64,000 nt of DNA from Chalciporus piperatus (lineage: Eukaryota; Basidiomycota; Agaricomycetes; Boletales; Boletaceae). The position numbers were made by a program, and so were the translations under genes. Below the pieces are notes generated by a model. The model worked only from the letters and a program-made list of their open reading frames with translations. It was not told the DNA's origin and did no database searches. Positions within the stretch are counted from its first letter, which is position 1. Each line of letters opens with the position of its first letter. Shown one piece after another: positions 1 to 10,940 of this stretch. The stretch is from contig JBBPTG010000070.1 of the NCBI GenBank assembly GCA_038093975.1, positions 1 through 64,000 on the forward strand, in the 5' to 3' direction.

Positions 1-940
1 GCGGCCGCTCGTTAAGGCCCATGTGGCCAACCTTCCCTGAGCCACCCTTGCAGATTGGTAAGCCCTGGGATGCATAATACTGTAGGCGGCTGAGAGGATC
101 GCGTTTGGGACCAACATGTCTTCTAACCAAGCTGCAAGGCTCGGGTCTGCTAGGTTGACAGACGGCGCTGGACTTGAGTTACTGGCCTGCAAGAGATCAG
201 GTCGTTGAATTGAATAAATCAAGGTGAATTGGACATACATTATGAGCTTGGGGAAACCAGCCAGGCGAGATGTTCAATGACCCCTGGAATGCAGCTTCCT
301 GGGAAAAGGGGGCATTGGCTGTCCGCCAACCATGACGCGATGACAGCGGGGTTGTGATGGTGGATTGGAGAAGCGGTTGGATTGCAGGCAGAGTGTTATG
401 CACCCATGACTAGGCAGCCGAGTGAGGCTTGAAAACACACATTCAGCAGACTAGGCCTACCTGAAATTCGGAGGTGAGTGGTGATGGGAGATACCACAGT
501 AGGATGCGGCCAGCTTGATCTGTGACAATGCAAGGCGAATCTATGAAAGTGGTCGGAAGGGAGGGAAGCCGCTCGGAAATCCTTTGTTCGTGATCTGGAT
601 TTATGCCAGACTCGATATATCCAAGAACCGATGCAAGTTGTTCTGCTTGAATATCCAGGCGGACTGCGGCCGAACATCAGCTGCCTGAATGGCCTTTCAT
701 GGATAATAGCTTGCCTGGACGGCGGAAGGCTGAAACCATCGCAACCACCATGCGTTTGGCCTCAATGACAGCATTAACAGGAATTTGAACATCTGGCAAG
801 ACAGGTTCGGTGGTTTGATTGCGGAAGTGCAGCACCTCCTCCCGAAAACGTGCCTGGACATAGGTTGCCAACAGATCGTTGAGATAGAGGGCGAAGTTGG
901 TATCAGTTAATTCCTCGGAGGTAACATGAGGTGGGTCCAT
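1..940 (-). CDS. TET/JBP-like 2OG-Fe(II) dioxygenase, N-terminal part, runs off the left edge
   Basis: Read on the minus strand, four exons (940-715, 663-461, 409-239, 186-1) join in frame across three introns of 51-52 nt; the first is a GC-AG intron, the others GT-AG. The 262 residues start MDPPHVTSEELTD and include GRILLWYLP, then HGWRT, SLNISPGWFPQAHN and AAYSIMHPRAYQ. This series (WYLP, WRT, N-x-SP-x-WF-x-Q, MHP-x-x-Y) is what I know from the N-terminal half of the large basidiomycete TET/JBP-like proteins, which oxidise 5-methylcytosine and are expanded next to KDZ transposons. The catalytic HxD...H...R core should lie left of base 1, so activity cannot be judged. No stop interrupts the visible part. 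The family assignment rests on remembered pattern similarity. Confidence 0.62.
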
Positions 941-1171
941 AGTGAATCAAGGGAGTCGTGGTGTAACCCTCGACAGATAGGTAGAAATGGGAGCGTCTGC
1001 GGGTCCTTTGGGGCCGCCGGGTCCTTCGGGTCGGTTCCTCGGCTCAATGGGCTATCAATATCCGGCCGACACTTTGGGAATACATCCATGACAGGCGTGG
1101 GAAACCCATGTGCTTGAACTCTGGAGCAAAGATAGCCTGGCCGAAAGTCAGCCTTCTCCATCAAACATCCG

Positions 1172-1942
1172 ATGCTCACTAAAGTTGAAACATACACTTT
1201 GTTGGTGTACTTCGGCTGCAGATTACAGGCAGCCATTGGAGAGGCAGGACAATGGCCTCCTGCAGCAATGGTCTCCCTGAGGGAGGAAGTGGTGAGTATG
1301 GATTTGCACACTTCCTGCAGGATTGTTAACAGCCAAACAATAGGCTGTAGTGAATCGGTTGATGGCATACAAATCAATCGCTCACAACGATCTGCCACAC
1401 ATCCCTCTGTTGGATCGGGTCATCTTGCTGATTATTGTGAGCGATTTAGAGGATGGCCAGCTCCGCCAGGAAATTTCAATGACACCTGGGAGCCAATTGC
1501 ATATAATGCAACAAACATCGCTGAGGTGCGGCCGAGCATTGTCGGCCATGGATTTGCAGCACAAGTGGTGGTTAGAAGGCAGCAACGGCTTGCCTGCTGA
1601 CTATCGTCGGCAGGAGTTCGGGGACTTCATCGGGCCGGCAGAGGCTTTCTTCGGGGTGAGTTACCAGAAGTATCTTGGGTTAGCACCATGGGTACTCAAA
1701 ATCTGGAATAGGGACCGCTCGCCCTTGCTCAGAATGCTGATAATAGCTCTGGGCTTCAGGGCAACATCGACGAGATGCAACAGAGCTTGCATGGGCAATT
1801 CGTGGAGGCAGCCATGAGTTTACGAGAAATGAATAGGAGCTTGGTGCTGACATGGAACAGGGCGAGAGGGTTGATAATGCTCACCCAATGGATTCGTGAG
1901 CAGGAGGGTAGAACCCATGCAGAAGAGTCTGGGGATAGGTAG
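1172..1942 (+). CDS. Unrecognised 204-residue protein, three exons
   Basis: I do not recognise this gene. Exons 1172-1291, 1344-1655 and 1760-1942 join in phase 0 through introns of 52 nt (GTGAGT to AATAG) and 104 nt (GTGAGT to TTCAG). The product begins MLTKVETYTLLVYFGC, has a mid-section with DLQHKWWLEG, and ends in a charged, probably helical tail (NIDEMQQSLHGQFVEAA onwards, ending EESGDR). There is no signal peptide or obvious membrane segment. It lies between the two minus-strand genes of element A. Support comes from three clean open exons, canonical splice sites and protein-like composition. The true start could be further upstream. Elements B and C have no counterpart that I can see. 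Confidence 0.45.
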
Positions 1943-2110
1943 AATATTCTACATATGCCAGCCGAAGGACTTGTACTCCAGCCGAAATTCGTATCACAGT
2001 GAGCAAATGCAGCCGGCCCTGACAAACACTCAACATTGAGTAAACCTAATATTACAGTACATTGTAGTCGAAATGCACGATGAGAATGAAACATAATCAT
2101 GAGCATGTAT

Positions 2111-2844
2111 CTAAGAAGCATAACAAAGTATTCTGCAAAGATTGTGAGCCGATGAAGAGGAGAAGTAACTAGCTGACTCACAATGGTTCCTCGGCCGCTT
2201 TCTCAAGCTGGTGGGCAGGGTCTGTGTAGGGGTGGACATACTACATGGCAGACCCTCAGCAAGGCACCGATGACAAGGCCGAGCCAATGAGCCTCCATTG
2301 CACAAGAGCTCGTCGGCTGCCTCACACTGTTCGCATAGCTCTCCACCTCAAACCCCCACCCCCAATACAGCCTCAAGGCCCCTAGGCGGCAGCCATAGGT
2401 TCGATGGTCCAGCGAGAGGGAGATCAACAGGTGACCGAAGAATCGGCCGAGGGGTTGATGGGCCCATGGGAGCAGGGGGGGCCGGTGGGTTGGCAGCAGA
2501 GGCCAACCCTGAGACGCGTGACGCAACTATGTCCAGTGAGTCGCGGATGGCGTCCAAGACAGGTGGGGAAAATGGGGAGGCACTGGGAGACATAATGCCT
2601 GCAGTCAGCTAGAGGATGATCAGTCGAATGATAGACGATCTGAAGAACAGCTTTGTACCGCTGCCTGCAAAACCATGTGTGCCCAGGTGCGACGATGGGC
2701 GAGATCGTCGATCTCCCTGAGCTGTGGGCGAGCAAGATATTCGAGAGCATTTCGGCTGCTAGAGGGGTCCATGGCGACGTTAGATATAGATTCAGAGGAT
2801 TGGAAGGCGATCTGAATCATCAGTCGGCCGTCAGGATTGGCCAA
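2111..2844 (-). pseudogene. Cys-rich (zinc-cluster-like) gene of element A, one stop
   Basis: Minus-strand reading starts MANPDGRLMIQIAFQSS at 2844. An intron (GTACAA to CCTCTAG, near 2660-2600) joins in phase to a Pro/Ala-rich stretch (VLDAIRDSLDIVASRVSGLA). A TGA at 2350-2348 follows; in the same frame the next residues are GGELCEQCEAADELLC and then PCHRCLAEGLPCSM, a pattern of paired cysteines like fungal zinc-cluster segments. The frame ends soon after KRPRN, where a GTGAGT...TTTGCAG intron is possible. The TGA fits a CGA (Arg) codon changed by one transition. A DNA-binding or adaptor role is only a guess from the cysteines. The gene starts about 150 bp from the 33-bp array and is transcribed away from it. 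Confidence 0.4.
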
Positions 2845-2995
2845 TGGGGCTGGCTGGGCGAGGGTGAGTCTGGACCTCGGGAATCAATTAGGGTCTTTGA
2901 TTGATTGATCAGAGCTTCTTAGTGATTCCGGAGTATGCCTAGTGGCTTGCTTTGGATCAGCCCATGCCTACTCAAGGACAAGGTTTGCATGACCC

Positions 2996-3620
2996 TGTTC
3001 CTACATATTTACAATCAATGCATCGGCCAGTGACACTGATTGCATCGGCCCATTCCTGCCTAGTGACAATAGGTATGTCGGCCCATTCCTATGCATTGAG
3101 GCTCAACCCATTGGCCCATTCCTACACAGTGACACTGATTGCATCGGCCCATTCCTACGCATTGAGGCTTAACCCATTGGCCCATTCCTACACATCGACG
3201 CTGATTGCATCGGCCCATCCCTACCTAGTGACAATAGGTATATCGGCCCATCCCTACGCATTGAGGCTCAACCCATTGGCCCATTCCTACGCATTGAGCC
3301 TCAATGCATCGGCCCATTCCTACACATTGACACTGATTGCATCGGCCCATTCCTACACATTGACACTGATTGCATCGGCCCATCCCTACACATTGACGCT
3401 GATTGCATCGGCCCATCCCTACCTAGTGACAATAGGTATATCGGCCCATTCCTACGCATTGAGGCTCAATGCATCGGCCCATTCCTACACATTGACACTG
3501 ATTGCATAGGCCCATCCCTACACATTGACACTGATTGCATCGGCCCATTCCTACACATTGAGGCTCAACCCATCGGCCCATCCCTACACATTGACACTCA
3601 ATCTATCGGCCATGCCTGCT
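2996..3620 (+). repeat. 33-bp minisatellite array of element A (about 18 units)
   Basis: Each 33-bp unit is a near-constant 16-bp core, ATCGGCCCATCCCTAC (or TTCCTAC), followed by one of a few 17-bp words: ACATTGACACTGATTGC, CTAGTGACAATAGGTAT or GCATTGAGGCTCAACCC, with small variants. Because 33 is 11 codons and the words lack stops, long spurious reading frames cross the array on both strands. The same core and words, in different orders, make the arrays of elements B and C. Confidence 0.9.
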
Positions 3621-3991
3621 GTAGGAGACACGATTCAGTGGCCAATGCCCACCCCTAAACATTTCCTGCATCGGCCGCTCCCTACACATGGAGGGTTTAC
3701 ACATCGGCCCATCCCTATTCTCTATGGGCCGAACCCTGATGCAGGCAGGACTGGGTAATTAGCACCAGTCGGCCAGGTCCTACCTCATGGAACCTTTGTG
3801 TTGGCCATTCCCACTGCCAGGGCACAATGGTACATTGGCTGATCCCTACTCTACGTGTACATTCTATTACTAGCCGATCCCTAACCTAGGTGACCATACA
3901 CCAGCGGCCAATCGTTAGCCGGCCAGTAGAGCACGGCCTAATTGGTGATCAGCTGGCCCTGGATCAGGGTACAAATGGACTACGCTATGTG
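3621..3991. repeat. Conserved 3' tail of the A/B/C family, copy A
   Basis: Contains the landmarks GCTGTAGGAGACACGATTC, TGATGCAGGCAGGACTGGGT and GCCAATCGTTAGCCGGCC in the same order and spacing as at 36270-36645 and 45955-46297. It ends at CTATGTG. No coding potential is evident. It includes several TCGGCC or GGCCGA motifs and may be a transposase-binding end. Confidence 0.8.
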
Positions 3992-4162
3992 CGGTCACGG
4001 TTGGCATTCTAGGTTAGACGAGGCACAAGGCGATCCTAGAATATAGTCCGTGTATGAGCCAGCGTGGTGGCGCGTGCTTCTTGCTTCCGCCCACCTCGCG
4101 ACCCCTTAGCGTTGTCGCAGCTAAGCATCTACGCTAGCTTTTTCGCATTTTTCTCGCACACC

Positions 4163-5040
4163 ATGGATCTCCTGGAACCCAACGAACCAAACTTCGCCGG
4201 ACCAGATTTCCAAGATGAACGCCAAGAGCTGATCGACGCTGGCTGCAATGTAGCAACGGCAACAGCAACCCTTCAGCGACTCTATCACATCAAGAAAGAG
4301 AAGGAAAGGGAGGCTAGAGAGAGAAGACACGAAGAGCAAGCCATTGCTCAGGCGAAAGCCGAGGAACGTGCTGAACAACAGAGACAACAGCACCAGGAAG
4401 AAGAGGCTCAGGCCCTGCTTGACGAAAGAAAGAAACACGCCACCAAGTCTGCCATTATTCCTGATGTCCCAGTCCCCTCGGAGCCCCTCGCTATAGCAGC
4501 ACACGCCGCGCTACGGAAACTCAAGAGCCACAATTTCATCGAAATGTGGAACTGGACCAACGACGGTCTAGACGCCGCAGACCGCCTCAAAGCTAACGTC
4601 GTAGATGAACATTCCCTATCACTCATCACTACTGACGACGGTTTACCCGCTTTCGTCCCCTCAGCATCTACCCACAATAAGCTGAACGTTGTGCCTGACG
4701 AAGAACTCTCATTCGAGCAGTTCGGACAAGCATCAGTAAGGATGATCACAGCCATGCGCCACTCCAACTGGGAGCCGGCGCACATCAACATGTTCATCAC
4801 CTTCTGGGGAAACATCGAGAGGCACCCGTGGAGGTATTCCCGTATCGCGCTTCGTCAGCGCGCACTACTGGTCTACCAAGGTCAGCAACGTGCCAACTGG
4901 CACAAAACCATCGGCTCGACCAGCGCCTTCAATCTAGTGGTAATCAATGAAGACACGCTTCAGGCCACGTTCGCGAACCTGAAGGATACGACAGATGAAT
5001 CTCAATCGAAACAAATGCGCTGCGCGAGGTACACCATTTC
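4163..5040 (+). pseudogene. Gag-like protein of YR retroelement 1
   Basis: The best start is the ATG at 4163 (MDLLEPNEPNFAG), although the frame is open from 4064. The N-terminal third is a charged coiled coil (EKEREARERRHEEQAIAQ) rich in Arg, Glu and Gln. The remainder (RHSNWEPAHINMFITFWG, HPWRYSRIALRQRALL) resembles the capsid-like region seen before RT in fungal DIRS-type elements. No zinc knuckle is visible, so the gag C-terminus may be lost where a T run begins at 5045. It forms one open frame with the RT region only because the T run is translated as phenylalanines. Confidence 0.6.
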
Positions 5041-5044
5041 GACC

Positions 5045-5067
5045 TTTTTTTTTTTTTTTTTTTTTTT
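5045..5067 (+). repeat. Run of 23 T between gag and RT of YR retroelement 1
   Basis: An uninterrupted homopolymer follows TTTCGACC and ends TTTCAG, so it resembles an expanded polypyrimidine tract before a splice acceptor. It is read as eight phenylalanines in the surrounding frame. It may mark an intron end or the edge of an internal deletion. Confidence 0.85.
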
Positions 5068-5069
5068 CA

Positions 5070-7012
5070 GAACATCACGACTAATCAATTCACACATTCC
5101 GTCTAATCTGCGTAACGGTTTCATAATTGACTTCCCGTCCATTTCTCGTGTACAACCCCCTCCCAATAAAAATTCTGTTCTCGCTTACACTGAGGAATTC
5201 GATAAGATTCTAAACAAAGAAGTTTCCAAACATAGATACATCGGACCTTTCTCCGCTTCTCTTCTTTCCTCCTTAATAGGTCCCTTTCAAACCTCCCCAA
5301 TGTCCATCATTCCCAAACCCGGTCGTCCTGGCAAATTTAGATTAGTACAGAATTTTTCTTACCCCTTATCCCCATCCCCTCAATTCCCTAATCCCTCCAT
5401 CAATTCCTTCATTAATTCCGAGAACTTCCCGACCTCATGGGGCAAGTTCTCGATTGTCTACCTTCTCGTCGCCAGATTTCCGCCGGGATCGGAGGTGGCA
5501 ACACGCGACGTAGCGGAGGCATACCGCACCATTCCTCTTCACCCATCACAATGGCCTTCCGCAGTCGTTCGCGCGGCAGACGACCAATTCTATGTGGACA
5601 CGTGCTTAGCATTTGGAGCTGCCCCATCCGCAGGCGCGTACGGAGGCCTAGCTGATGCAGGAGCCGAAATCTTCAGATCGCAAGGGATCGGCCCATTGGA
5701 CAAATGGGTAGACAACCATATTTTCGTATGAATTCGGCGAGAATTCATAAAACAATACAACGAGGCGCGTGCCATTTGGAAAGATCAGATTGTATCAATG
5801 GGAGGCACACGTCAAACGGGTAGCCGCATATGGTTCCCAGGCACAGAGATTGCTGATGGTTTCCACGAAGAATTTAACGAGGATTGCGCGAAACCTATCA
5901 GAGATCTATCACAAAATTCCACGTGGTCAACACATGACTCACTCTTCACATACAACCTCCGAGATGTCGACGAAGCTTCACACACGCTCGGCATCCCATG
6001 GGAGGTAAACAAAGACCAACCTTTTGCTTCCTCAACCATATACATAGGTTTCAAATGGGACCTCAACATGCGAGAGGTTTCCCTGGCTCCTGAAAAAGTT
6101 ACAAAATATCTAACAGCCCTGAACGAGTGGCAGCTGCGCCACGCACACACCCTCAAAGACGTCAAACAACTCTATGGAAAACTCCTGCACGGGTGCGCCG
6201 CGCTGCCTCAAGGTAGAGCTCACCTTACGGGTTTAGAACGCATGTTGAGCGTGTGCTCCGACAAACCATTCATGCCGCACCGCCTGATCAAAACAATAGC
6301 AAATGAACTGGCATGGTGGGCAGAACAGCTAAGGCGAGGTCGCATCCGTCGCCCCATAAGACCCCCATCGTCCTTCGTAGACGTCGAAGCATACTCGGAT
6401 GCCAGCTCTAGCACTGGAATTGGAATCGTCATCGGAGACCGCTGGAGAGCGTGGAAGGTCCTTCCAGGCTGGAAAACAGCGTGAAATGTCAACCACGACA
6501 TCGGATGGGCTGAAGCGGTCGGATTCGAGCTCTTGGTGCGCACACTCGACCGAATCATCCTTGAAAGGAATAGTGTCATTGTCTTCGGAGACAACATGGG
6601 AGTCGTGGAAGGTTGGTGGAACGGCCGACACCACAACGCTGAAGTCAACAACATTTTCAAGCGCCTTCACATCTTCATCGCTGAAGCCACTCACCTACGA
6701 GAAGTACGCACCAGATATGTCCCAAGTGCCCGCAATCCCGCAGATCACCCGTCACGAGGCATCTACCCCTCCCACAGTCTCTTCCTTCTGCGTGTTCCCA
6801 TCCCTGCTGACCTTCTTACCCTCATCATTGACGTCACCGACATCCCACCTGGGGACCGCTCATCTCTCTGCAGCGAAGGAGCCCACCTTGCTGAGGTACA
6901 TGACATCCATTCAAGGCGGCAACGTGATCACGAGGCGCGACACCGTGCAGAGTCCCAACACCAGATTGAAGACGATCTCATCCTTGACTCACTCTCGCAA
7001 AGTTTTGAATGA
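5070..7012 (+). pseudogene. Reverse transcriptase and RNase H of YR retroelement 1
   Basis: RT motifs are visible: IGPFQTSPMSIIPKPGRPGK, FRLVQNFSYPLS, TRDVAEAYRTIPLHP, and an active-site box WVDNHIFV where the family has VDD, so the second catalytic Asp is Asn. A TGA at 5729-5731 follows, then the frame resumes with IRREFIKQYNEAR. The RT connection contains YIGFKWDLNMREVSLAPEK, and RNase H starts FVDVEAYSDASSSTGIGIVI. A second TGA at 6482-6484 interrupts before DIGWAEAVGFELL and FGDNMGVVEGWWNG. RNase H ends with ARNPADHPSRG. Both stops fit CGA or similar codons hit by single transitions. The gene made cDNA for the element but is dead now. Confidence 0.8.
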
Positions 7013-7190
7013 ACCAAGGTTCAACTCACCACTCTCGGATACAGCCTCCTCAGTCACAGCTACATTGTCCTCACAAGCACCACGTCCATACGACGAGAAT
7101 CTCACTCCCAAACCTTCGTACCTCCGACCACACTGTCTCGCGAGAGACCGTCTACGGCTCTGGACCCCCTCACGTCAGCCGTTGTTGTAA

Positions 7191-7701
7191 ACTTTGGCCA
7201 TATTTTCATGGTAATGTCCAGTGGACGTGTTGACAGATGTCCTGGCAATGGCCAATGCCTGTTTAGGTAGCCAGCTATAGGCAGCCTGTACAGCCGCTTT
7301 TTTAATTACATAAGCTGGCAGTGAAATTTTTTTGGTCACATGAGCAGGCACAGGAGAGCATAGGGGTAGGCCGCTTCAATGATGATTACATAAGCAGCCC
7401 AGAAGCGGTCAGGTACAATTAAATGTCACCACCACTGCTTCTTTGCATCTATTTTGGGATATCTCCCAAAGATATGTTGTCACCACAATAAAATCAATAC
7501 AGCTGCTCTCCCATGCTGTCCCTGTACCCAGGGGGTTGTGTATATAGTATATATATCATAATACATTGTTTGCCTTATGTAATAGATGCTCTGCAGTCCA
7601 ATAGAATGGTGCTATCAAAATAGGGGTGAAAAACAAAAACATATTCGCTTTTTTGACATATTTGACATATGGCCCTGCAAAGTACATGCCCAGGCACTCT
7701 T
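7191..7701. other. AT-rich spacer with no gene
   Basis: No reading frame of note. It contains a TATATA stretch near 7540-7556. Words such as GCAGCCCAGAAG and ATTACATAAGC recall the neighbouring inverted repeat, so this may be an older, diverged copy of its repeating unit. Confidence 0.5.
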
Positions 7702-8755
7702 CATATGTATGTAGAACATATCAAAAGCCCAAGGGGCTGGGTGGCAAGCTGGCAAAGATACAGCACATTCTCCCCCTGACCCCCTTTTGGCTCTGGCAGG
7801 GTTTGCTGCTGTCAGGAATGGTTTTGTAGGGTTGGGGCTTCATCAAACACATCATAGGCTTGGGTTCTATCAATGCTAGCCCTTCCCAATCCTGCTCAGA
7901 GCATGGCAGGGCGCATTTTGCACTTTTGGTAGATAGGGGTATATACATTGATCCAGACATATTTACAGGGAGATGGCTATATGGACATGGAGTATATATT
8001 GTACCCAATGATCCCCTACAATCCTGAGCCTCCCCATGCAGAATTGAAGCAGCAATGAATGAATCAACATGCATAAAAAAGCGTGGGAAAGGGGCTGAAA
8101 ACATAGGAGACTGGCTGCAACAAATGTCATATACACCACCCTGGCTTCCACAATGATGCTGATGGTATTCCAACATGTGGAATAGATGTATACAAGTCCC
8201 CCCCACCCTTCTGGGTCATCAGGAAGTCCCCTGAATGTTTCTGTATGACAAATCTGATTAAATAGTGAGAAAACAGAAAACATAACCGCATTTTTGACAT
8301 GTTCAACCTGAGGGCCTGGAAGCTACATCCCCAACAAGGGTTCATATGTATGTACATCATATCAGCAGCCCAGAAGTCAAGGAGCAAAGCCAGATTTGAT
8401 ACAGTACAGTCACCCCCTGACCCCCTTTTGGCTCTGGCAGGCTCTCCTGATGGCTGGGGTGTGTCAGAGCGGTCTGTGCAGTCATCCTAGCACTATTTCC
8501 CTTCAGTCTACCATGTCCCCCTCCTGGAGCATTCCCAGAGCATGGTAGGGCACATTTTTCACCTTTTGACTGATAGGGGTATACAAAAGGATCTATGACA
8601 TATATATTAAATCTGACTACAGGTGCTCATGATATACATTGTACCCCATCCCCCCTCACCTTCCTGACCTTATCCACCCAGAATTGAAGCAGGGAGATGT
8701 GAAACAAACATCAAAAATGCGTGAGAAAGAGAGTGACAACTTAGGAGACATTATG
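7702..8755. repeat. Left arm of a 1.05-kb inverted repeat
   Basis: Its reverse complement is at 14571-15615 and is almost identical: spurious reading frames of 161, 106, 86 and 63 codons recur unchanged in both arms. The arm is itself built from two diverged tandem units (about 7640-8285 and 8286-8755) that share CCCCTGACCCCCTTTTGGCT and CATATGTATGTA. It flanks YR retroelement 2 about 70 bp before the first coding bases. It may be the inverted terminal repeat of that DIRS-type element or a separate host repeat. Confidence 0.9.
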
Positions 8756-8929
8756 AGGATCTGAGGGCGAGGCACGAGCTCGGACAGAGCCGAGACTCAT
8801 GCAAATGTCGGGATTCGGATCATGCCGATCCCAATATGTACTGATCTCTGTTGGTTCTCCTTCGTCATCATCTCTCTATCTCATACTCCGTACTCCAACC
8901 TCTACATCGCGTTTTTATCCGCCGTCTTC

Positions 8930-10940
8930 ATGCCTACCACCGCTCACACCCCTCCCCATCGCTCAATCTGTGTTCCCCCCCCGGCGGGCACACAGTTGAG
9001 TGCCAACGAGGACGACCTTGAATTCGGCACTCTCGACGATGAGATCACCGGTGAAGTCCTCGACTCCTCCTCTATAGAAACCATTCTTCTCGAAGCTGGC
9101 AGCTCCTTGCTCCTATCTCCCCAGGTAGGCTCTCGCCGCTCCAGACAACCCTCACCGCTCGTAGTGGGGAGTTCGCCGGCTCCTTCGTCTGTCCCCCCTC
9201 CCGCAAAGAGGTCTCGCCAGACTTCTGCTCCTCCAGCTTCAAATCGCGAAACTCGCTCCGTGGCGAAAGTCAACAAGAAGCTCGCGGCCGCCGCCGGGTC
9301 ACTCGTCATCTCGGTCGCACCAGCTGTCCCTGCATCCTTGAACTCTTCATCCACGTTCTCCTCTAGCCCAACTCCAACCCTTGTCAATACGCCCAAGTCT
9401 GCCGCTGTCAACACGCCAAGCTCAGCCGCGGCCACCACCCGCTCTCCTAAGAAAGCTACAAGCTCTCCCAAGAAGGCCCCCGCTATCGACAAAGGTAAAT
9501 CTCGAGCATTCTCACCTCCTACGATCACAGTCGCTCCTGCAACTCCCATTGCGCCTTCCAACGCGAACACCTTGTTCGCCCCTTCTACTCTCACGGCGTC
9601 TTCCTCGGGAAGCGCCTTATTCCCGCCCTCAACACCTGTGGCACCTTCCTCCGCGAGCTACTTATTCGCACCAGCTACTCCGGGGGCTTCTTCGCCCTTG
9701 AACACCTCGTTCTCATCCCCTCTTGCTTCTTCTTCTCCTCATACGAGCTTCTCTCGTGAGGATCTCCAGTCTGCCGTTCTATCCCTCCTTGGCCTTCCGG
9801 GTTTCTCCTCGAGCCCTTTACCGCCCACTTCTTCAGGCCTCTTCTCTTCTTCATGTGAGCATCTGCCTTATGCTATCATACCTGCCGCTTCTTGGCACCT
9901 TTGCTGATCTTGGCTTATCATCTTATACAGTGTCTTCATCACGGGATCTTATCTCCGATCCCACTCATCTCTTGAATCTCGTCTCGCGGCCGAGAGCACC
10001 TCCCCTCTCTGCCCCACCTGTTTCCGGGCTGGCTCGCCTCATCTCCCCCGACGACCTCATCGACCATCCTTATGTCGTGAAGCTCCTTCGGGAGGGATGG
10101 ACATCACACATTCCCATCCATTGCCTTGCCACGGCCTCCTCTCGGGCCCTCCTTCACTTCACTAGTGAGCAACGTGCGGTCAAGGAAGAGGACAAGTTCT
10201 TCATGTCCACTGATGCATACCGTGAAGCGGCGGCCATCTTCCCCCGCTTAATCCGCGCACACCTCCCCAATCCCAATGCAGGGGCGATCACGGACGCTTT
10301 TCACAAGCACTTTGCGCTTGTCACTTCTTCCCACAATTTCACAAGCAAGTTCGAAGTCTGGCGGGCTTACTGCATTCAACTTCGCAAGATGTTTTTCCAA
10401 AACTCTAGCGTGTTCAACCCGGGAGACTTCCACATGGAGCTCTGGAATTTCTGTGCTCTACAGCTCAAGGAGAAGAGGGACTCTACCCTCAAGGCACGCC
10501 TTCAGCTTCTCGAGTCGCGCGAGTCGCGCAATTCCTTTCGGGGTTCGCTCCCAAGTGGTTCAGCGGGCTCCAGCTCCTCGAGCAGCTTTGCGAGCGCCTC
10601 GGGCAACTCATCCTCGCAACCCTTTTCAGCCTCTCCATCCATCTCCTCTGGCGGTGCTCGTCCAGGAGCCCGTCCTTCCCTACTCTATTCCGCGGACAGG
10701 CACAGCAAATGTTTCGTCTGCCTCAGCCCCCACCTCACCAAAGAGTGTCCCTCCTCCTCCAATGGCTGGGTATCACGCAGCCCTAAGGGCGTCTGGCTCG
10801 ACTCCCAGGGCCGCTCATATTGCTACAGCTGGAACGGTTCCCGTGGGTGCTCCATCTCCTCTGCCGAGTGCAAGCACTCCCACCTCTGCTCTTTGTGTGG
10901 ATCGGGCGATCACAATGCCCAGTCCCACCCTTCCGCCTGA
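8930..10940 (+). CDS. Gag protein of YR retroelement 2, two exons
   Basis: The frame is open from 8822, but the ATG at 8930 (MPTTAHTPPHRS) gives the more natural start. Exon 1 ends at 9854; an intron 9855-9930 (GTGAGC to TACAG, 76 nt) joins in frame to exon 2. The first half is Ser/Pro/Ala-rich and probably disordered, with basic patches (AKRSRQTS, SPKKATSSPKKAPAIDKG). The second half has a capsid-like helical region (FEVWRAYCIQLRKMFFQ) and Cys/His clusters near the end: CFVCLSPHLTKEC and then CKHSHLCSLCGSGDHNAQSH. These fit nucleic-acid-binding gag of fungal DIRS-type elements. The stop at 10940 overlaps the start of pol by 26 nt. Confidence 0.75.

Larger units (their letters stand above)
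1..3991. mobile_element. Element A, member of the A/B/C modular family
   Basis: Its last ~400 bp (about 3590-3991) are nearly identical to the ends of elements B (to 36645) and C (to 46297), and all three carry a 33-bp minisatellite just before that tail. A and B stay alike up to the word CTATGTG at 3991 and 36645, then diverge, which marks the element end. Upstream of the array A differs from B and C: it holds a TET/JBP-like gene, a 204-residue gene and a Cys-rich gene. The motif TCGGCC and its complement recur throughout. The left end lies outside the window. Assignment to KDZ-type transposons is an inference from the TET/JBP-like gene. Confidence 0.6.
4064..7190 (+). mobile_element. YR retroelement 1 (DIRS-type), decayed, 3' truncated
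   Basis: A gag-like region, reverse transcriptase and RNase H follow in order on the plus strand. The last readable stretch contains LRPHCLARDRLRLW, which in basidiomycete DIRS-type elements opens the tyrosine-recombinase protein, and then the element stops near 7190. So the recombinase is missing apart from its first residues. Two in-frame TGA codons and a 23-T run break the genes. No terminal repeats were found, so the ends are set by the coding similarity. Confidence 0.75.

Noticed and set aside
1..8. GCGGCCGC at the very start as a cloning (NotI) site
   Set aside because: GGCCGC is common in element A and the reading frame of the TET/JBP-like gene runs through it.
8127..8387. Shared 63-161 codon frames in the two 1.05-kb arms as genes
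   Set aside because: They are conserved only because the arms are nearly identical copies; overlapping frames on one strand are equally open and none looks like a protein.
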